Assembly (NCBI GenBank): GCA_022360175.1
Contig: JAKSDI010000076.1
Coordinates: forward strand, 1-60,951
Source: Chitinophagales bacterium
GTDB taxonomy: Bacteria > Bacteroidota > Bacteroidia > Chitinophagales > Saprospiraceae
DNA length: 60,951 nucleotides
Direction of reading: 5' to 3'
Of the stretch, positions 17,142 to 27,521 are shown piece by piece (position 1 is the stretch's first letter; each line of letters opens with the position of its first letter). Made by a program: the position numbers and the translations under genes. The notes beneath the pieces were generated by a model, which searched no databases, was not told the DNA's origin, and was given only the letters and a program-made list of their open reading frames with translations.

Positions 17142-17797
17142 CACCTATCAAACTAGCACTCGTCGATGATCAAAATCTTTTCCTGGAAGGGATGAAATTA
17201 GTATTAAATACCTTTACTGAACTAGAAGTAGTACTGGAAGCCAACAGCGGTACTCAACTTCTGGAACGGCTCACTCCTCCCCTACCCGATGTGATACTAA
17301 TGGATTATACCATGCCAGGAATGGATGGTTATGAATGTATGACAAAAGTAAAAGAAAGCCACCCTGACATCAAAATCATCCTACTCACGATGCATTATGA
17401 TGAAGCCCTTATGGCATTTATTATGCAAAATGGTGCCAATGGTTATCTACTCAAAGATGAAACTTCTCAGGTGGTAAAAGAGGCTATACTCGAAGTAGTA
17501 CAAAATGACCAGTACTTCCCCAGCTATGTATCCAAAGCCATGCTAAAGCAACTTCAAACTCAGGGGCAGATCAAGCAAAAGAAAAAAATATACCAGTCCG
17601 ATAAGGTCCAATTTTCTCAACGAGAACAAGAAATTCTCGCCATCATAGGCAAATTTTCTCGCCAGGAAATCGCCAATCAATTATTTATCTCCATTAAAAC
17701 CGTCGATTTTCATCTCAAAAATCTGAGAGATAAAACACAATCTAGTAGCACAGCAGAATTAGTAAGATTTGCGATTATGGGAGGGTATCAGGAGTGA
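17138..17797 (+). CDS. LuxR/NarL-type response regulator
   Basis: A 219-residue regulator. The receiver domain (residues 1-120) has the acidic pair D10/D11, phosphoacceptor D56 in VILMDYTMPGMDG, T84 and K106. A LuxR-type helix-turn-helix spans about residues 150-215 (FSQREQEILAIIGK then EIANQLFISIKTVDFHLKN). It is co-translated with the histidine kinase through a 4-base overlap, and phosphorylation by that kinase is expected to switch DNA binding. No operator site could be identified, so the targets are unknown. Confidence 0.93.
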   Translation: MTPIKLALVDDQNLFLEGMKLVLNTFTELEVVLEANSGTQLLERLTPPLPDVILMDYTMPGMDGYECMTKVKESHPDIKIILLTMHYDEALMAFIMQNGANGYLLKDETSQVVKEAILEVVQNDQYFPSYVSKAMLKQLQTQGQIKQKKKIYQSDKVQFSQREQEILAIIGKFSRQEIANQLFISIKTVDFHLKNLRDKTQSSSTAELVRFAIMGGYQE

Positions 17798-17885
17798 GTA
17801 TTGTTAAGATATAATATTCATCAAAAGAGCTTCAATCTTCCATAAAAATGGGTCTGTGCATCATCTTATTTCATAATTTAGCTCC

Positions 17886-19031
17886 ATGGATTTTTGGAAT
17901 ATTCTTTTAGTAGTTGGGCTGGCACAAGGGATTTATCTGATTGTAAGTTTATTAGTATTCAACAAGTCTAATGTATTACAAAACAGATACATCAGCCTTC
18001 TGATATTTGCTGCTTGTGCTCATATACTTTTTGAGCTTTCAAATGAGTTAATTAGCTATCCATATCGGATTATTTTAAGAATCCTGTCTATTTCTTCTCC
18101 TTTATTGATTGGCCCTAGCCTATACTTTTTTTTCAGTCATTCTTTAAAAGAGAACTATAAAAGTACGAGAGGGCATATTTACCACTTTGTTCCTTTCTTT
18201 ATACTGTTTGCTTTTTTAACTCTCATTGAGTTAGCTTCAAATTCAATAAGTGCCAATAATATAAATAACAGCCTTCCTATTTACATTCCCATCATTGAAC
18301 TCTTAAAAGCCGTTCAATTGAGCGCATACCTTATACTTTCCTATCAGATTATTAACAATCTAACTAAAACTAAAAAGCTTGTTAAGTACCAAAACAATAC
18401 GAAGCAAATTCTTTGGTGGTTTAGTACTTTTCTTTTGCTCATTATTATTGCCGCCGTACTATCATCAGTATACTTTGTTTCTATAAAGTTTTTAGGATTA
18501 AAAGCGCTCGTTGGAAGTCCAAAGTTTATAGCTTTACTTTTAATAGCCCTTATATATAGTATTGCTTTTATGGCAGTTAAATACCCAATGATTGTTCTCT
18601 CTGAGGCCAATTCATTGGTTATCAAGAGAAGTCCAAGATACAAGACCTCATCACTACATAAAGAAAAAATAGATTCGCTGAAACAGACTATAGTGGAGTA
18701 CATGGAGAGGGAAAGCCCTTTCCTAAATAGTGAATTAAAAATTGAAGCGCTGGCAAAAGCGGTTAACATTCCTACCCACCATTTATCACAAATACTCAAT
18801 CAGGGTTTTGAAAAATCTTTCCAGAATTTCATTAATCACTATCGCGTAGAAGAATTTAAGAAGAGAATTATCGACCCTAACGACTCTCATAAAACCATCC
18901 TGGCCATTGCTTTGGAATCTGGTTTTTCCAGCAAATCTTCATTCAATCGCATTTTTAAATCCCATACTGGCATCACTCCATACGAGTTTAAGAAATTAAA
19001 TGCTACGAATGTGTCCCAAATTAGAAAATAG
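17886..19031 (+). CDS. Membrane-anchored AraC-type regulator
   Basis: A 381-residue protein built like the one at 12151. Seven or so hydrophobic segments lie in residues 1-235, followed by an AraC-type double helix-turn-helix in the last 100 residues (TILAIALESGFSSKSSFNRIFKS, then TGITPYEFKKL). It probably senses an envelope or small-molecule signal and regulates nearby genes. The S41-type lipoprotein gene starts 58 bases after it in the same direction and is a candidate target or operon partner. Sequence divergence between the two AraC-type proteins of this window is large outside the DNA-binding core. Confidence 0.87.
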   Translation: MDFWNILLVVGLAQGIYLIVSLLVFNKSNVLQNRYISLLIFAACAHILFELSNELISYPYRIILRILSISSPLLIGPSLYFFFSHSLKENYKSTRGHIYHFVPFFILFAFLTLIELASNSISANNINNSLPIYIPIIELLKAVQLSAYLILSYQIINNLTKTKKLVKYQNNTKQILWWFSTFLLLIIIAAVLSSVYFVSIKFLGLKALVGSPKFIALLLIALIYSIAFMAVKYPMIVLSEANSLVIKRSPRYKTSSLHKEKIDSLKQTIVEYMERESPFLNSELKIEALAKAVNIPTHHLSQILNQGFEKSFQNFINHYRVEEFKKRIIDPNDSHKTILAIALESGFSSKSSFNRIFKSHTGITPYEFKKLNATNVSQIRK

Positions 19032-19089
19032 GTCGATTTCACGAGGTTAAGGCCTTCTATTTGCATTGGATTTAAAATTTTTAGATACA

Positions 19090-20469
19090 ATGAAAAAAAT
19101 AGAAAAGGTGAAAAAAATCACTAGCATTTACCCTTTGAGTATTCAATATTCATTCTTCCTTATCGGCCTTTGTGTGTTCATGTTTTCCTGCACTGTAAAA
19201 AATGATCTTTCAAACCCAGGTAATACTATAACAAAAGATCAAACCATTAGAGTGGCAAATTGGGAAGAAGACTTAAACTTCCTAAAAGAGCAATTTGAAG
19301 CGGAGCATTTCAACCTATTCAGGTTAATGACCCAAAAAGAATGGGATAGAAGTTTTGACCAATTAACTGCCAAAATTCCGCAACTTAAAGATCATGAAGT
19401 CATAACAGAAGCCATGAAAATCATTTCCAGGGTTGGAGATGGCCATACGTCAATTTACGTTCCCTTCCAGGGGGAGTATCAATTTCACCAAATACCTATT
19501 GCATTTCAAGACTTCAAAGATGGCGTTTTTATTAAGGGAGCTGCCTCTCAATACAAAGACGTAGTGGGAAAAGAATTGATATCAATTGGAGGTGTTCCTA
19601 TCAGTAAAGTGAAGCAGCGCTTAAGAACAATCACTCCCAAAGACAATGATCAATGGATAAAAGTATTAGGGATAGAAGTATATATGACCATTCCTGAGAT
19701 ATTATATGCGTTAAACCTTACTGACGACATCCTAAATGTAACACTAGAAGTAAAAGATTCAGATAACAACATCACTACTGAAAAAATTGCTGCTGAATTA
19801 TTTGATATAAACAAAGTGCGGTTTTTGGATGTCAGGCCAGACTGGATCACCGCACATGATGCTTCCCCCAATCCTTTACCTCTATACTTAAAACGGATTA
19901 ACAACTTCCCCGATGATTTTTACTGGTTTGAGCATATTCAAGAAAAATCAATGGTTTATTTTCAGTTAAATGTAGTCTTCTCCAATCCACAGAAAGATCT
20001 TAAGACATTTTGTGAAGAACTTTTTCAATTCATTAATGAGCATAATGTTGAAAAATTAGTGATCGACATTCGATTAAATTCAGGTGGGAACAATCAGTTG
20101 AATAATGAAATCATCACCCGTATTCTACAGTCGGACAAGATCAATAAAAAAGGAAATTTATACGTAATCATCGGAAGAAGAACCTTTTCTGCTGCCATGA
20201 ATCTAGCAACCAATCTAGAGCAAAAAACCAATGCAATTTTTGTTGGTGAATATACCGGCTCCAGTCCAAACTTCGTTGGTGAAGACAATCCCATCACCCT
20301 CCCCAAAAGTAAACTTACTGCTAGTGCTTCCAATAAATACTGGCAAGACGCTGACGCTAATGATAAAAGAAAATGGATTGAACCTACTTACTTTAATGTG
20401 CTAAGCTTTTCGGAGTATAAAAACAATTTAGATCCGAATATGCAGAAGATATTGGAGCTTGTTGAGTGA
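19090..20469 (+). CDS. S41-family peptidase-like lipoprotein
   Basis: A 459-residue predicted lipoprotein (lipobox VFMFSC, Cys34). The C-terminal half matches S41/tail-specific proteases: DIRLNSGGN strand-turn near residue 326 and the nucleophile region RRTFSAAM with S367, then FVGEYTGSSPNFVGE. An N-terminal helical bundle and a PDZ-like segment (GKELISIGGVPI) precede it. Such proteins cleave C-terminal tails or peptides in the envelope. The ATG at 19090 is preferred to TTG 19066 because it starts the lipoprotein signal. It may be co-transcribed with the AraC-type regulator upstream. Confidence 0.85.
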   Translation: MKKIEKVKKITSIYPLSIQYSFFLIGLCVFMFSCTVKNDLSNPGNTITKDQTIRVANWEEDLNFLKEQFEAEHFNLFRLMTQKEWDRSFDQLTAKIPQLKDHEVITEAMKIISRVGDGHTSIYVPFQGEYQFHQIPIAFQDFKDGVFIKGAASQYKDVVGKELISIGGVPISKVKQRLRTITPKDNDQWIKVLGIEVYMTIPEILYALNLTDDILNVTLEVKDSDNNITTEKIAAELFDINKVRFLDVRPDWITAHDASPNPLPLYLKRINNFPDDFYWFEHIQEKSMVYFQLNVVFSNPQKDLKTFCEELFQFINEHNVEKLVIDIRLNSGGNNQLNNEIITRILQSDKINKKGNLYVIIGRRTFSAAMNLATNLEQKTNAIFVGEYTGSSPNFVGEDNPITLPKSKLTASASNKYWQDADANDKRKWIEPTYFNVLSFSEYKNNLDPNMQKILELVE

Positions 20470-20499
20470 TGGAAGTGAGGCAACGTTTTTTTAGTGTCC

Positions 20500-20976
20500 G
20501 CTTATCGAGTTAGTGTTTTGTATTTATGCACTCTTTCAAATGAAGGGTGATCATTAGAATGAGTTAGTGGATGACTTGCGTAATCCGAAAAAGGGGCGCT
20601 ACAAAACCTTTCAACGACTACCCTAACGGGTTGACATTTTGCATTTATAGACCCTTTCAAATGAAGAGTGATCATTAGAATGAGTTAGTGGATTACTTGC
20701 GTGATCCGAAAAGGGGGGCGCTATAAAACCTTTCAACGACTACCTTTTCGGGTTAACGTTTTGCATTTATAGATCCTTTCAAATGAAGAGTGATCATTAG
20801 AATGAGTTAGCGGATTACTTGCGTGATCCGAAAAGGGGGGCGCTACAAAGCATTTCAACGCCTACCCTAACGGGTTCGCGTTTTGCATTTATAGCCCCTT
20901 TCAAATGCGAGCATTTGGCGGGGCTATAAATGCAAAACGCCCCTCCGCTATCGCGGAGAGGCGTTGAAATGCTTTG
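20500..20976. repeat. About 121-bp direct repeats ending in a large palindrome
   Basis: Three to four units of 121-122 bp. The shared string TTTCAAATGAAG recurs at 20534, 20655 and 20777, and a truncated fourth unit has TTTCAAATGCG at 20899. Each unit also holds GTGATCATTAGAATGAG, GATCCGAAAAGG and TTTTGCATTTATAG. The last unit is followed by an inverted copy: GCGTTTTGCATTTATAGCCCC-type arms of 21 bp at 20878-20898 and 20920-20940, and CAAAGCATTTCAACGCC arms of 17 bp at 20846-20862 and 20960-20976. The final arm ends exactly where the tRNA-Cys 3' end begins. No gene was seen in 20470-20976. Confidence 0.88.
20934..20963 (-). terminator. Terminator of tRNA-Cys
   Basis: On the minus strand, 11-bp stem arms (20963-20953 and 20948-20938, one G-U pair) close a 4-base loop and are followed by TTTT. 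It starts 13 bases past the tRNA 3' end, so it is a good intrinsic terminator for the tRNA. It lies inside the inverted part of the repeat cluster. Confidence 0.75.
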
Positions 20977-21047
20977 AGGTCGGAAGCGGATTCGAACCGC
21001 TGTACGAGGTTTTGCAGACCTCTGCCTAGCCACTCGGCCACCCGACC
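20977..21047 (-). tRNA. tRNA-Cys (GCA)
   Basis: On the minus strand the sequence folds as a cloverleaf. The 7-bp acceptor stem starts GGTCGGG and ends TCCGACC. The anticodon stem GAGGT/ACCTC encloses loop CTGCAAA, giving anticodon GCA. The T loop is TTCGAAT, and the discriminator base is T(U)73 as expected for tRNA-Cys. CCA is not encoded. The gene is 71 bases long without CCA. Confidence 0.95.
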
Positions 21048-21211
21048 ATTTTTATAAAAATTGCCAGCCCTTTGGCTAGCGGAAGGCAAATATACAATTT
21101 TTTTTATTTTGCTATAGCTTTTGCACGATAGAATATAAAAATCCTTGCAAGCCACATATAGCAAACTGTATCCAACGGGAAAAGGTTTCAAAAATATTAG
21201 CCTTTAGGGCT

Positions 21212-22960
21212 TTATCTCAATAAAGAAATCTCGCCACTGCGTTCTATGATTGTTCCGTTGCCTTGTTCCAGATGAAGATAGTATAGGTATAAGCCTATAG
21301 GGGCATTTTTGCCTTTTGTCGTTCCGTCCCAACCTTGATCAATATCAGAGCTTTCAAAACGCAGTCCTCCCCAACGATCAAAAACCTGTAATTGATAATC
21401 TGTGGGTGCTCCAAATTGCAGATAAGACCGAAATTCATCATTTCTTCCATCTCCATTGGGAGAAAAGGCATTGGGGATATATACTCCGGCATCCTGGCTT
21501 ACACAAGCTTCTGCCGAACGGCTTTCCACTGATAAAATAGTACCATCAGGTACCTCTATGCTTGCAGCTGCTTCTATATAGTAACAAACCTGTAGCTGTT
21601 CCAATTCACCTGTGCTCAGGAAATCAGTTGTGCTGAATGTATTAGCATCAAAAGTATTGATCAGGGCAGTTCCTGCGTCACTTATCCGATAAAGGGTATA
21701 AGACTCTACATTGGCCAGTTCATTTATATAAGGCGACCAATTGAGGTTCACATTATTACCTTCCCGAGCAGCCTGGAGGAAAATGGTACTTACTATATTT
21801 GAGCTTACCGTTTCATCACATTCATCTACGGAAGCCACCTGATAATAAAGAGGGCCTAATTCCGGATTGACATTTACATCCTGATAAGCCTCCTGTGGCA
21901 TCTGCGAAAATGGAGTATTAAGCTGCTCTATAGCGGTAAAGCTTGTATTATCTGTCGAGCGCTGTATGGAATAAGAAATCAATTCAGCATTATCATTCCA
22001 CAACCAACTGAAGAGTACATTTCCATTATTATCCACAGTAGCATTTGCTGCAATCAGGTAGCTTTGGCGCTGAATCACATCTGCAAATACACAAATCTCA
22101 CTTGAGCGAGAATACCACTCTTGTCCATTCGCTTTAGCCCTAATCGTAAAGCAATAATTTGCCTGGTCATCAATCTCTTCATAGTCATAGCTGGTAGCAC
22201 TACCTGAAATAGTAGCTACCGGAACAGCCGCCATACCATTTTTAGAAACCCAAATCTCCTGCTCTTCAACTCCGGATAGCCATCCATCATAAGCGTTCCA
22301 ACTCAAATTGATACTACGATCACAAACTGATGGAGTACTTGCATCCAGGAGGATGGTATTATGAGGATTACTAATCAGGCTTCTATTGCCACAAGCATCT
22401 AATGCTTCCAAGAAATATACCTCTGATAATTGATCGGGATTTGCACCTACATCAGTATAGGTATTTCCTACAAAAACAGTATCAATTGCGATAGTGCCCT
22501 GACCAGCAATATTTCGAGAAATAATATATCCAATCACTTCTGGAGAAGGGCTGGGAGACCAATTAATCACTACATCCGTACCATCAACGCTAACAAATTC
22601 GAATACAGGTGATTCTGGCATACGGTTATCCAATGTATCTGACTGAAGGATTGTTTCTCCAGGACAGTCATTATCACTTTCCATATAATAATACCAGGTA
22701 CTCACTCCAGGGTCTTCATGATGATAGGAAACCTGCGCTGGATTGGTAATTGTGGTCAATAGAGTATAAGGACCCGCTTCATTCTGACTAGCATATATTA
22801 AATAGGCATTAAAGGGGCCACAATTATTATTAGGAATTTCCCAGTACAAAGAGTCGCCACTTATGCAACTCAGGGAAGGAGCTTCTACTTGAGCCGCCAG
22901 TATAAAAGGAAAAGAAAAAAAGAAAATAAATATAGTTTTGAATAAACGCTCTCTCATCAT
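21212..22960 (-). CDS. Secreted protein with gliding-associated type-B T9SS domain
   Basis: A 582-residue protein with a signal peptide (ending LAAQ), five or so fibronectin-III-like beta domains with recurring W-S/N-P/A-Y and Y-x-I/L-Y/x-x-A patterns, and a C-terminal CHU_C/type-B T9SS sorting domain (IPNAFSPNGDGRNDEF, then VFDRWGGLRFES and WDGTTKGKNAPIGLYLYYL). Type-B proteins are often partners of gliding/adhesion machinery. The start at 22960 is chosen because its ATG overlaps the TGA of the upstream lipoprotein gene (ATGA), a sign of coupled translation; an ATG 3 bases later is also possible. The two products probably act together. Confidence 0.88.
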   Translation of the reverse strand: MMRERLFKTIFIFFFSFPFILAAQVEAPSLSCISGDSLYWEIPNNNCGPFNAYLIYASQNEAGPYTLLTTITNPAQVSYHHEDPGVSTWYYYMESDNDCPGETILQSDTLDNRMPESPVFEFVSVDGTDVVINWSPSPSPEVIGYIISRNIAGQGTIAIDTVFVGNTYTDVGANPDQLSEVYFLEALDACGNRSLISNPHNTILLDASTPSVCDRSINLSWNAYDGWLSGVEEQEIWVSKNGMAAVPVATISGSATSYDYEEIDDQANYCFTIRAKANGQEWYSRSSEICVFADVIQRQSYLIAANATVDNNGNVLFSWLWNDNAELISYSIQRSTDNTSFTAIEQLNTPFSQMPQEAYQDVNVNPELGPLYYQVASVDECDETVSSNIVSTIFLQAAREGNNVNLNWSPYINELANVESYTLYRISDAGTALINTFDANTFSTTDFLSTGELEQLQVCYYIEAAASIEVPDGTILSVESRSAEACVSQDAGVYIPNAFSPNGDGRNDEFRSYLQFGAPTDYQLQVFDRWGGLRFESSDIDQGWDGTTKGKNAPIGLYLYYLHLEQGNGTIIERSGEISLLR

Positions 22961-23712
22961 TCGTTGCTGTTTCTCGTAATAATGCGCTGCTCGTATTTTT
23001 CTTCCAAGTCTTTCATTGGATAGCGGCGCTTTAGTTGATAAGCCCATACAAGGCTTCCAGAGACGCGTTTGCTATAGTATACCAGGCCTAAACCTTTAGC
23101 ATATATTTCTCTACTTTCAGATGCTTGTTCAAATACACCTTCTTTATCGTATTCTGCTAATTCTTTTACATCAAATATAACGGCAGGATATCGTTCTTCA
23201 TTGTAGACAATTGTAGTATCTCCACTATATCTCCTATTTTTAATCAGCCGTATTTCTGCTCCAGGGTCATCGGAAGGTTCCCATTGTAATTTATAAAGGA
23301 ATACCCCACCTGAATCAGAAACTTCAAATGGAAAAGCATTACCGTGCACCACTTCCGTATTAATACGCTGTTGTTTTCCACTTGAATCAGGCCGGCTATA
23401 AAGCATCACCTCAGTAGTAAGCATTCCATTACTGAGGTATTCTTCTTTTACTAATTGCAAGGGCACCAAATCATATTCATAGTAAGTAGCAGTCATATAA
23501 ACTCCTTTCTCACTAATCAAAGAACGATAATACCAGTAGGCTGGTGTAAGCGAATCGCTATTAATTGCTTCATATTCGTAGACCAGTCCTTCTTTCAGTT
23601 CTTTAAGAGGAAAATAATAATTACGAATGTCCTTTTTCGAAGAAGACTGACAAGATGTCAGCACAGAGAGCATTATCCCTGACAAAATAAAAAAAAGAAG
23701 TGGTTTATACAT
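22957..23712 (-). CDS. Predicted lipoprotein coupled to a T9SS protein
   Basis: A 251-residue protein with a hydrophobic N-terminus and lipobox (VLTSC, Cys about residue 20), followed by Gln/Ser/Lys residues. The rest is predicted beta-rich with Tyr/Glu-rich strands (LKEGLVYEYEA, GVYMTATYYEYDL) and no catalytic motif; I do not recognise the family. The start could also be the ATG at 23727, five codons earlier. Translation is coupled to the type-B T9SS gene through a 4-base overlap, so it may be an outer-membrane accessory of that protein. Confidence 0.75.
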   Translation of the reverse strand: MYKPLLFFILSGIMLSVLTSCQSSSKKDIRNYYFPLKELKEGLVYEYEAINSDSLTPAYWYYRSLISEKGVYMTATYYEYDLVPLQLVKEEYLSNGMLTTEVMLYSRPDSSGKQQRINTEVVHGNAFPFEVSDSGGVFLYKLQWEPSDDPGAEIRLIKNRRYSGDTTIVYNEERYPAVIFDVKELAEYDKEGVFEQASESREIYAKGLGLVYYSKRVSGSLVWAYQLKRRYPMKDLEEKYEQRIITRNSNE

Positions 23713-23874
23713 ATTCTCATCTTTCATGAGGAAACAACTTAAGTGCTCTTTAGTTTTCTTGATTAAAAGCATAAATAGAGGAATTAATTTCCCGCCAATT
23801 TGGCGTAAATCCATCATTTGGAATGAATTGTGAGGAGGCTACGTATATAGGTATACAATCGCCACAATTATACT

Positions 23875-23882
23875 TATCTTTG
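23875..23882 (+). promoter_or_regulatory. Candidate -7 box of secA
   Basis: TATCTTTG matches the Bacteroidota -7 consensus TAnnTTTG, 78 bases before the secA start. No TTG was found at the expected distance upstream, so the call rests on the -7 box and its position. Confidence 0.45.
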
Positions 23883-23960
23883 CGCGGTATTTGTTAGCAC
23901 TTCGTACCTGAGGCTGTTAGCAAGTACTTCTACATTTGACAACATTGGAAATATCAAGAT

Positions 23961-26900
23961 ATGTTTAAATCCATCAGTAATTCGCTCAAAAAAGTCTTTG
24001 GTACCAAGTACGACCGGGATGTAAATACCTACATGCCGATTGTAGAAGAAGTAAATGAGTTTTTTGAAAGCTATGAAAAGCTCACCAATGATGAGCTGCG
24101 GAATAAAACGCTAGAGTTCCGCGAACGTATCGCTGAATATCTCTCTGATATAGATAAAGAAATTGACGAAATTAAAGCGGAGGCAGATACTTCAGAAGAT
24201 CTCCACCACAAGGAAGAACTTTTTGGTGAAATAGATGAGCTGAAAAAAGAACGCGATACCAAGCTTGAGGAAGTACTAAAAGAAATACTTCCTGAAGCTT
24301 TCGCCGTAGTTAAGGAAACCGCTCGTCGATTTTCGCAAAATGAGACAATTGTTGTTACTGCTACCGAACATGACAGAGAATTGGCTGCAATACCCAATAA
24401 AAGTTATGTGACCATTGATGGCAATAATGCGACCTGGAAGAATAGCTGGCAAGCTGCAGGAGGAGATGTTACCTGGAATATGGTCCATTATGATGTGCAG
24501 TTGATTGGTGGTATGGTACTGCATGATGGTAAGATTGCAGAAATGCAGACAGGGGAAGGTAAAACCCTGGTTGCGACTCTACCTGCTTATCTTAATGGCT
24601 TGTCTGGCCTAGGGGTGCACGTAGTAACTGTAAACGACTACCTGGCTCGTCGTGACTCTGAATGGGTAGGCCCTGTTTTTGAATTTCTACACCTTACAAT
24701 AGATTGTATAGATAAATACAAGCCTCATTCACAGGAACGTAAGAATGCTTACATGTGTGATATCACTTATGGTACCAATAACGAATTTGGTTTTGACTAC
24801 CTACGTGATAACATGGTACGCTCTACAGATGAGATGGTACAGAAGAAGCACCATTTCTGTATGATTGATGAGGTAGACTCAGTATTAATCGATGATGCAC
24901 GTACGCCATTGATTATTTCCGGACCGGTACCGCAGGGAAGCGATGAACAAGAGTACAATGCACTACGCCCAAATGTAGAACGCCTTATTGCTGCTCAGCG
25001 AAAACTGGCAACGGAGTACCTATCGCAAGCAAAAAAACTATTCAAAGAAGGAGAAACTGGATATCAGGAAGGGCAGGCTGGTATGGCATTATTACGTGCT
25101 TATCGTTCTTTACCTAAGTACCGCCCACTGATTAAATTCCTGAGTGAAGATGGTGTGAAGGTGACGCTGCAAAAAGCTGAAAACTTCTACATGCAGGAGC
25201 AATCTAAAAACATGCACCTTGCTGATGAGCCTTTGTACTTCACTATTGATGAGAAAAACCGCCAGGTTGAGCTGACTGAACGGGGTGCAGAGTTCCTTTC
25301 GAAAGGAACCGATGATGATGAGTTCTTCGTGATGCCTGATATTGCATCTCAAATGGTTGAGATCAATAGCAATGAAGAACTTAATGATGAAGAAAAAGAA
25401 GAAGCAAAGCGTCAACTGTCTCAAGACTTTGCAGTAAAGTCGAAACGATTACACTCCATTAGCCAGTTGCTTAAAGCGTATACTTTATTTGAAAAAGATC
25501 AGGAGTATGTAGTAATCGATGGCCAGGTAAAGATTGTAGATGAGCAGACAGGTCGTATGATGGAAGGCCGCCGTTATTCTGATGGGCTTCACCAGGCCTT
25601 AGAGGCAAAGGAAAATGTAAAAGTTGGGGATATCACCCAAACATACGCTACTGTAACATTACAAAACTACTTCCGCATGTATCACAAACTGGCTGGTATG
25701 ACCGGTACAGCGGAAACAGAAGCCAGTGAACTTTGGGAAATCTACAAACTGGATGTTGTAGTGATTCCAACTAACCGTCCTATAGTGCGAGATGACCGGG
25801 AAGACATGGTATTTAAAACTGCCAGAGAAAAATTCAATGCGGTCATTGATGAAGTTGAACAGCTTTCTGCTCAAGGGCGTCCAATACTGGTAGGTACTAC
25901 CTCCGTAGATATATCCGAGAAGCTTAGCCGGATGCTTCAACTTAAAGGTCTTAATCACAATGTGCTCAATGCAAAACAGCATCAGCGGGAAGCAGAGGTT
26001 GTAACCGAAGCAGGTAAGCCTGGAAATATTACCATTGCGACCAATATGGCTGGTCGTGGTACGGATATCAAGATCAGTGAACAGGTGAAACAAGCAGGTG
26101 GTTTAGCCATTATTGGTACTGAACGCCACGATTCTCGTCGTGTAGACCGCCAGTTACGAGGCCGTGCTGGACGACAGGGAGACCCTGGTAGTTCCCAGTT
26201 CTATATTTCTCTGGAGGACAACCTGATGCGCCTTTTCCAATCGGAGCGTATTGCCAAGCTAATGGACCGTATGGGCCACCAGGAAGGAGAGGTTATTCAG
26301 CACTCCATGGTTACAAAGTCTATTGAGCGTGCTCAAAAGAAAGTAGAAGAGAACAACTTTGGTATTCGTAAGCGACTACTTGAGTATGATGACGTAATGA
26401 ATATACAGCGGGAAGCAATCTACAAGAAACGTGTCAATGCACTTTCTGGTGATCGCCTTTCTGTAGATTTGAACAATATGTTCAGCTCCCTTACAGAAAG
26501 CCTGGTTGTAGAACATCGCGAAGCCGGTGACTTTGAATCTTTCCGCCGTGCATCATTAGGGGTACTAGGCTTAGACCCACAGATAGATGCTATTGATTTC
26601 AAAGAAGGGCCTATAGACGAAATTGCAGGGCGCTTTCAGCAGCAGTTTGAAGAATTCTATCAGCGTAAAATGGGGCAAATTACCGATCTGTTGATGCCTC
26701 GTATACGAGATGTACATGAAAACAGGCCACAGTTCAAACGCATTTTAATTCCATTTACGGATGGCCGTTCCAATCCACTGCCTATCACTGCTGATATTGC
26801 AGAAGCAGTAGCAAGCAATGGAAAATCCATTCAGCGTGATATAGAAAAAGCAGTTACCCTTTCTATTATAGATAGTAAATGGAAGGAACACCTACGTTCC

Positions 26901-27278
26901 ATGGATGAACTAAAAGAATCTGTTCAGGCTGCTTCGTTCGAACAGAAAGATCCATTGGTAATCTATAAGATGGAAGCTTATAATCTCTTTGAAGAATTGA
27001 TTTATAACATCAATGAAGATACAACAGCTTACCTATCTAAAGGTACCATCGTCTTTTCTGATGGAAGCACTTTGGAACAAGCAAGAGAACAACGTACAGA
27101 CCTCAGTAAGGTCCGTACTAACCGTAGCGAAGAGGAAATGGCAGCCCGTCGCGCAGCAGAAGGAGTAAGCCGACGCCCGAAACCACAGACATTCAAACGC
27201 AATGACAAGAAAGTAGGCCGTAACGACCCTTGCCCTTGTGGAAGTGGTAAAAAATATAAACACTGCCATGGCAGATAG
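23961..27278 (+). CDS. secA: SecA, preprotein translocase ATPase
   Basis: A 1105-residue motor ATPase that drives proteins through the SecYEG channel; all secreted and T9SS proteins of this window depend on it. Visible motifs are Walker A (MQTGEGKT, about residue 195), Walker B ([11 protein letters not shown]), the motif VI region ([15 protein letters not shown]) and a C-terminal zinc-binding CxCx8CH signature ([12 protein letters not shown]) that contacts SecB and phospholipid. The length is that of Bacteroidota SecA, which carries insertions compared with the roughly 900-residue E. coli protein. It has its own promoter candidate and is followed by a terminator. Confidence 0.98.
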   Translation: MFKSISNSLKKVFGTKYDRDVNTYMPIVEEVNEFFESYEKLTNDELRNKTLEFRERIAEYLSDIDKEIDEIKAEADTSEDLHHKEELFGEIDELKKERDTKLEEVLKEILPEAFAVVKETARRFSQNETIVVTATEHDRELAAIPNKSYVTIDGNNATWKNSWQAAGGDVTWNMVHYDVQLIGGMVLHDGKIAEMQTGEGKTLVATLPAYLNGLSGLGVHVVTVNDYLARRDSEWVGPVFEFLHLTIDCIDKYKPHSQERKNAYMCDITYGTNNEFGFDYLRDNMVRSTDEMVQKKHHFCMIDEVDSVLIDDARTPLIISGPVPQGSDEQEYNALRPNVERLIAAQRKLATEYLSQAKKLFKEGETGYQEGQAGMALLRAYRSLPKYRPLIKFLSEDGVKVTLQKAENFYMQEQSKNMHLADEPLYFTIDEKNRQVELTERGAEFLSKGTDDDEFFVMPDIASQMVEINSNEELNDEEKEEAKRQLSQDFAVKSKRLHSISQLLKAYTLFEKDQEYVVIDGQVKIVDEQTGRMMEGRRYSDGLHQALEAKENVKVGDITQTYATVTLQNYFRMYHKLAGMTGTAETEASELWEIYKLDVVVIPTNRPIVRDDREDMVFKTAREKFNAVIDEVEQLSAQGRPILVGTTSVDISEKLSRMLQLKGLNHNVLNAKQHQREAEVVTEAGKPGNITIATNMAGRGTDIKISEQVKQAGGLAIIGTERHDSRRVDRQLRGRAGRQGDPGSSQFYISLEDNLMRLFQSERIAKLMDRMGHQEGEVIQHSMVTKSIERAQKKVEENNFGIRKRLLEYDDVMNIQREAIYKKRVNALSGDRLSVDLNNMFSSLTESLVVEHREAGDFESFRRASLGVLGLDPQIDAIDFKEGPIDEIAGRFQQQFEEFYQRKMGQITDLLMPRIRDVHENRPQFKRILIPFTDGRSNPLPITADIAEAVASNGKSIQRDIEKAVTLSIIDSKWKEHLRSMDELKESVQAASFEQKDPLVIYKMEAYNLFEELIYNINEDTTAYLSKGTIVFSDGSTLEQAREQRTDLSKVRTNRSEEEMAARRAAEGVSRRPKPQTFKRNDKKVGRNDPCPCGSGKKYKHCHGR

Positions 27279-27320
27279 TAAATCAAGAAGGTAAAAACAT
27301 ACCCAATTGATTATCAATGC

Positions 27321-27356
27321 AATGCGAGTCAGAGTTTTATTACTTTGGCTCGCATT
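27321..27356 (+). terminator. Terminator after secA
   Basis: AATGCGAG (27321-27328) pairs with CTCGCATT (27349-27356) around a 20-base loop, followed by ATTATTATTTTCT. It lies 43 bases past the secA stop. Confidence 0.7.
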
Positions 27357-27521
27357 ATTATTTTCTATGAAAAAAAACACGGAAAAATAATGTTAACAAA
27401 ATGGCATTAACACTCAGAAATATAGAGGGTAACAGATTTTTGTAATATATTGCGCCTTCATTAAAGCCTCAATTGTAGGTTTTTTCAGCACTAATTTCAT
27501 TGACTAAACCCGGAAAAGCCG

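Noticed and set aside
20500-20976. CRISPR array
   Set aside because: Units are about 121 bp with no short-repeat/unique-spacer pattern, and no cas genes are nearby.
20960-21047. Integrase attachment site at tRNA-Cys
   Set aside because: No copy of the tRNA 3' end was found in the repeats, and there is no integrase gene in the window.
20815-21191. Open frames antisense across the repeats and tRNA
   Set aside because: They run through the tRNA and palindromes and have no protein-like features.
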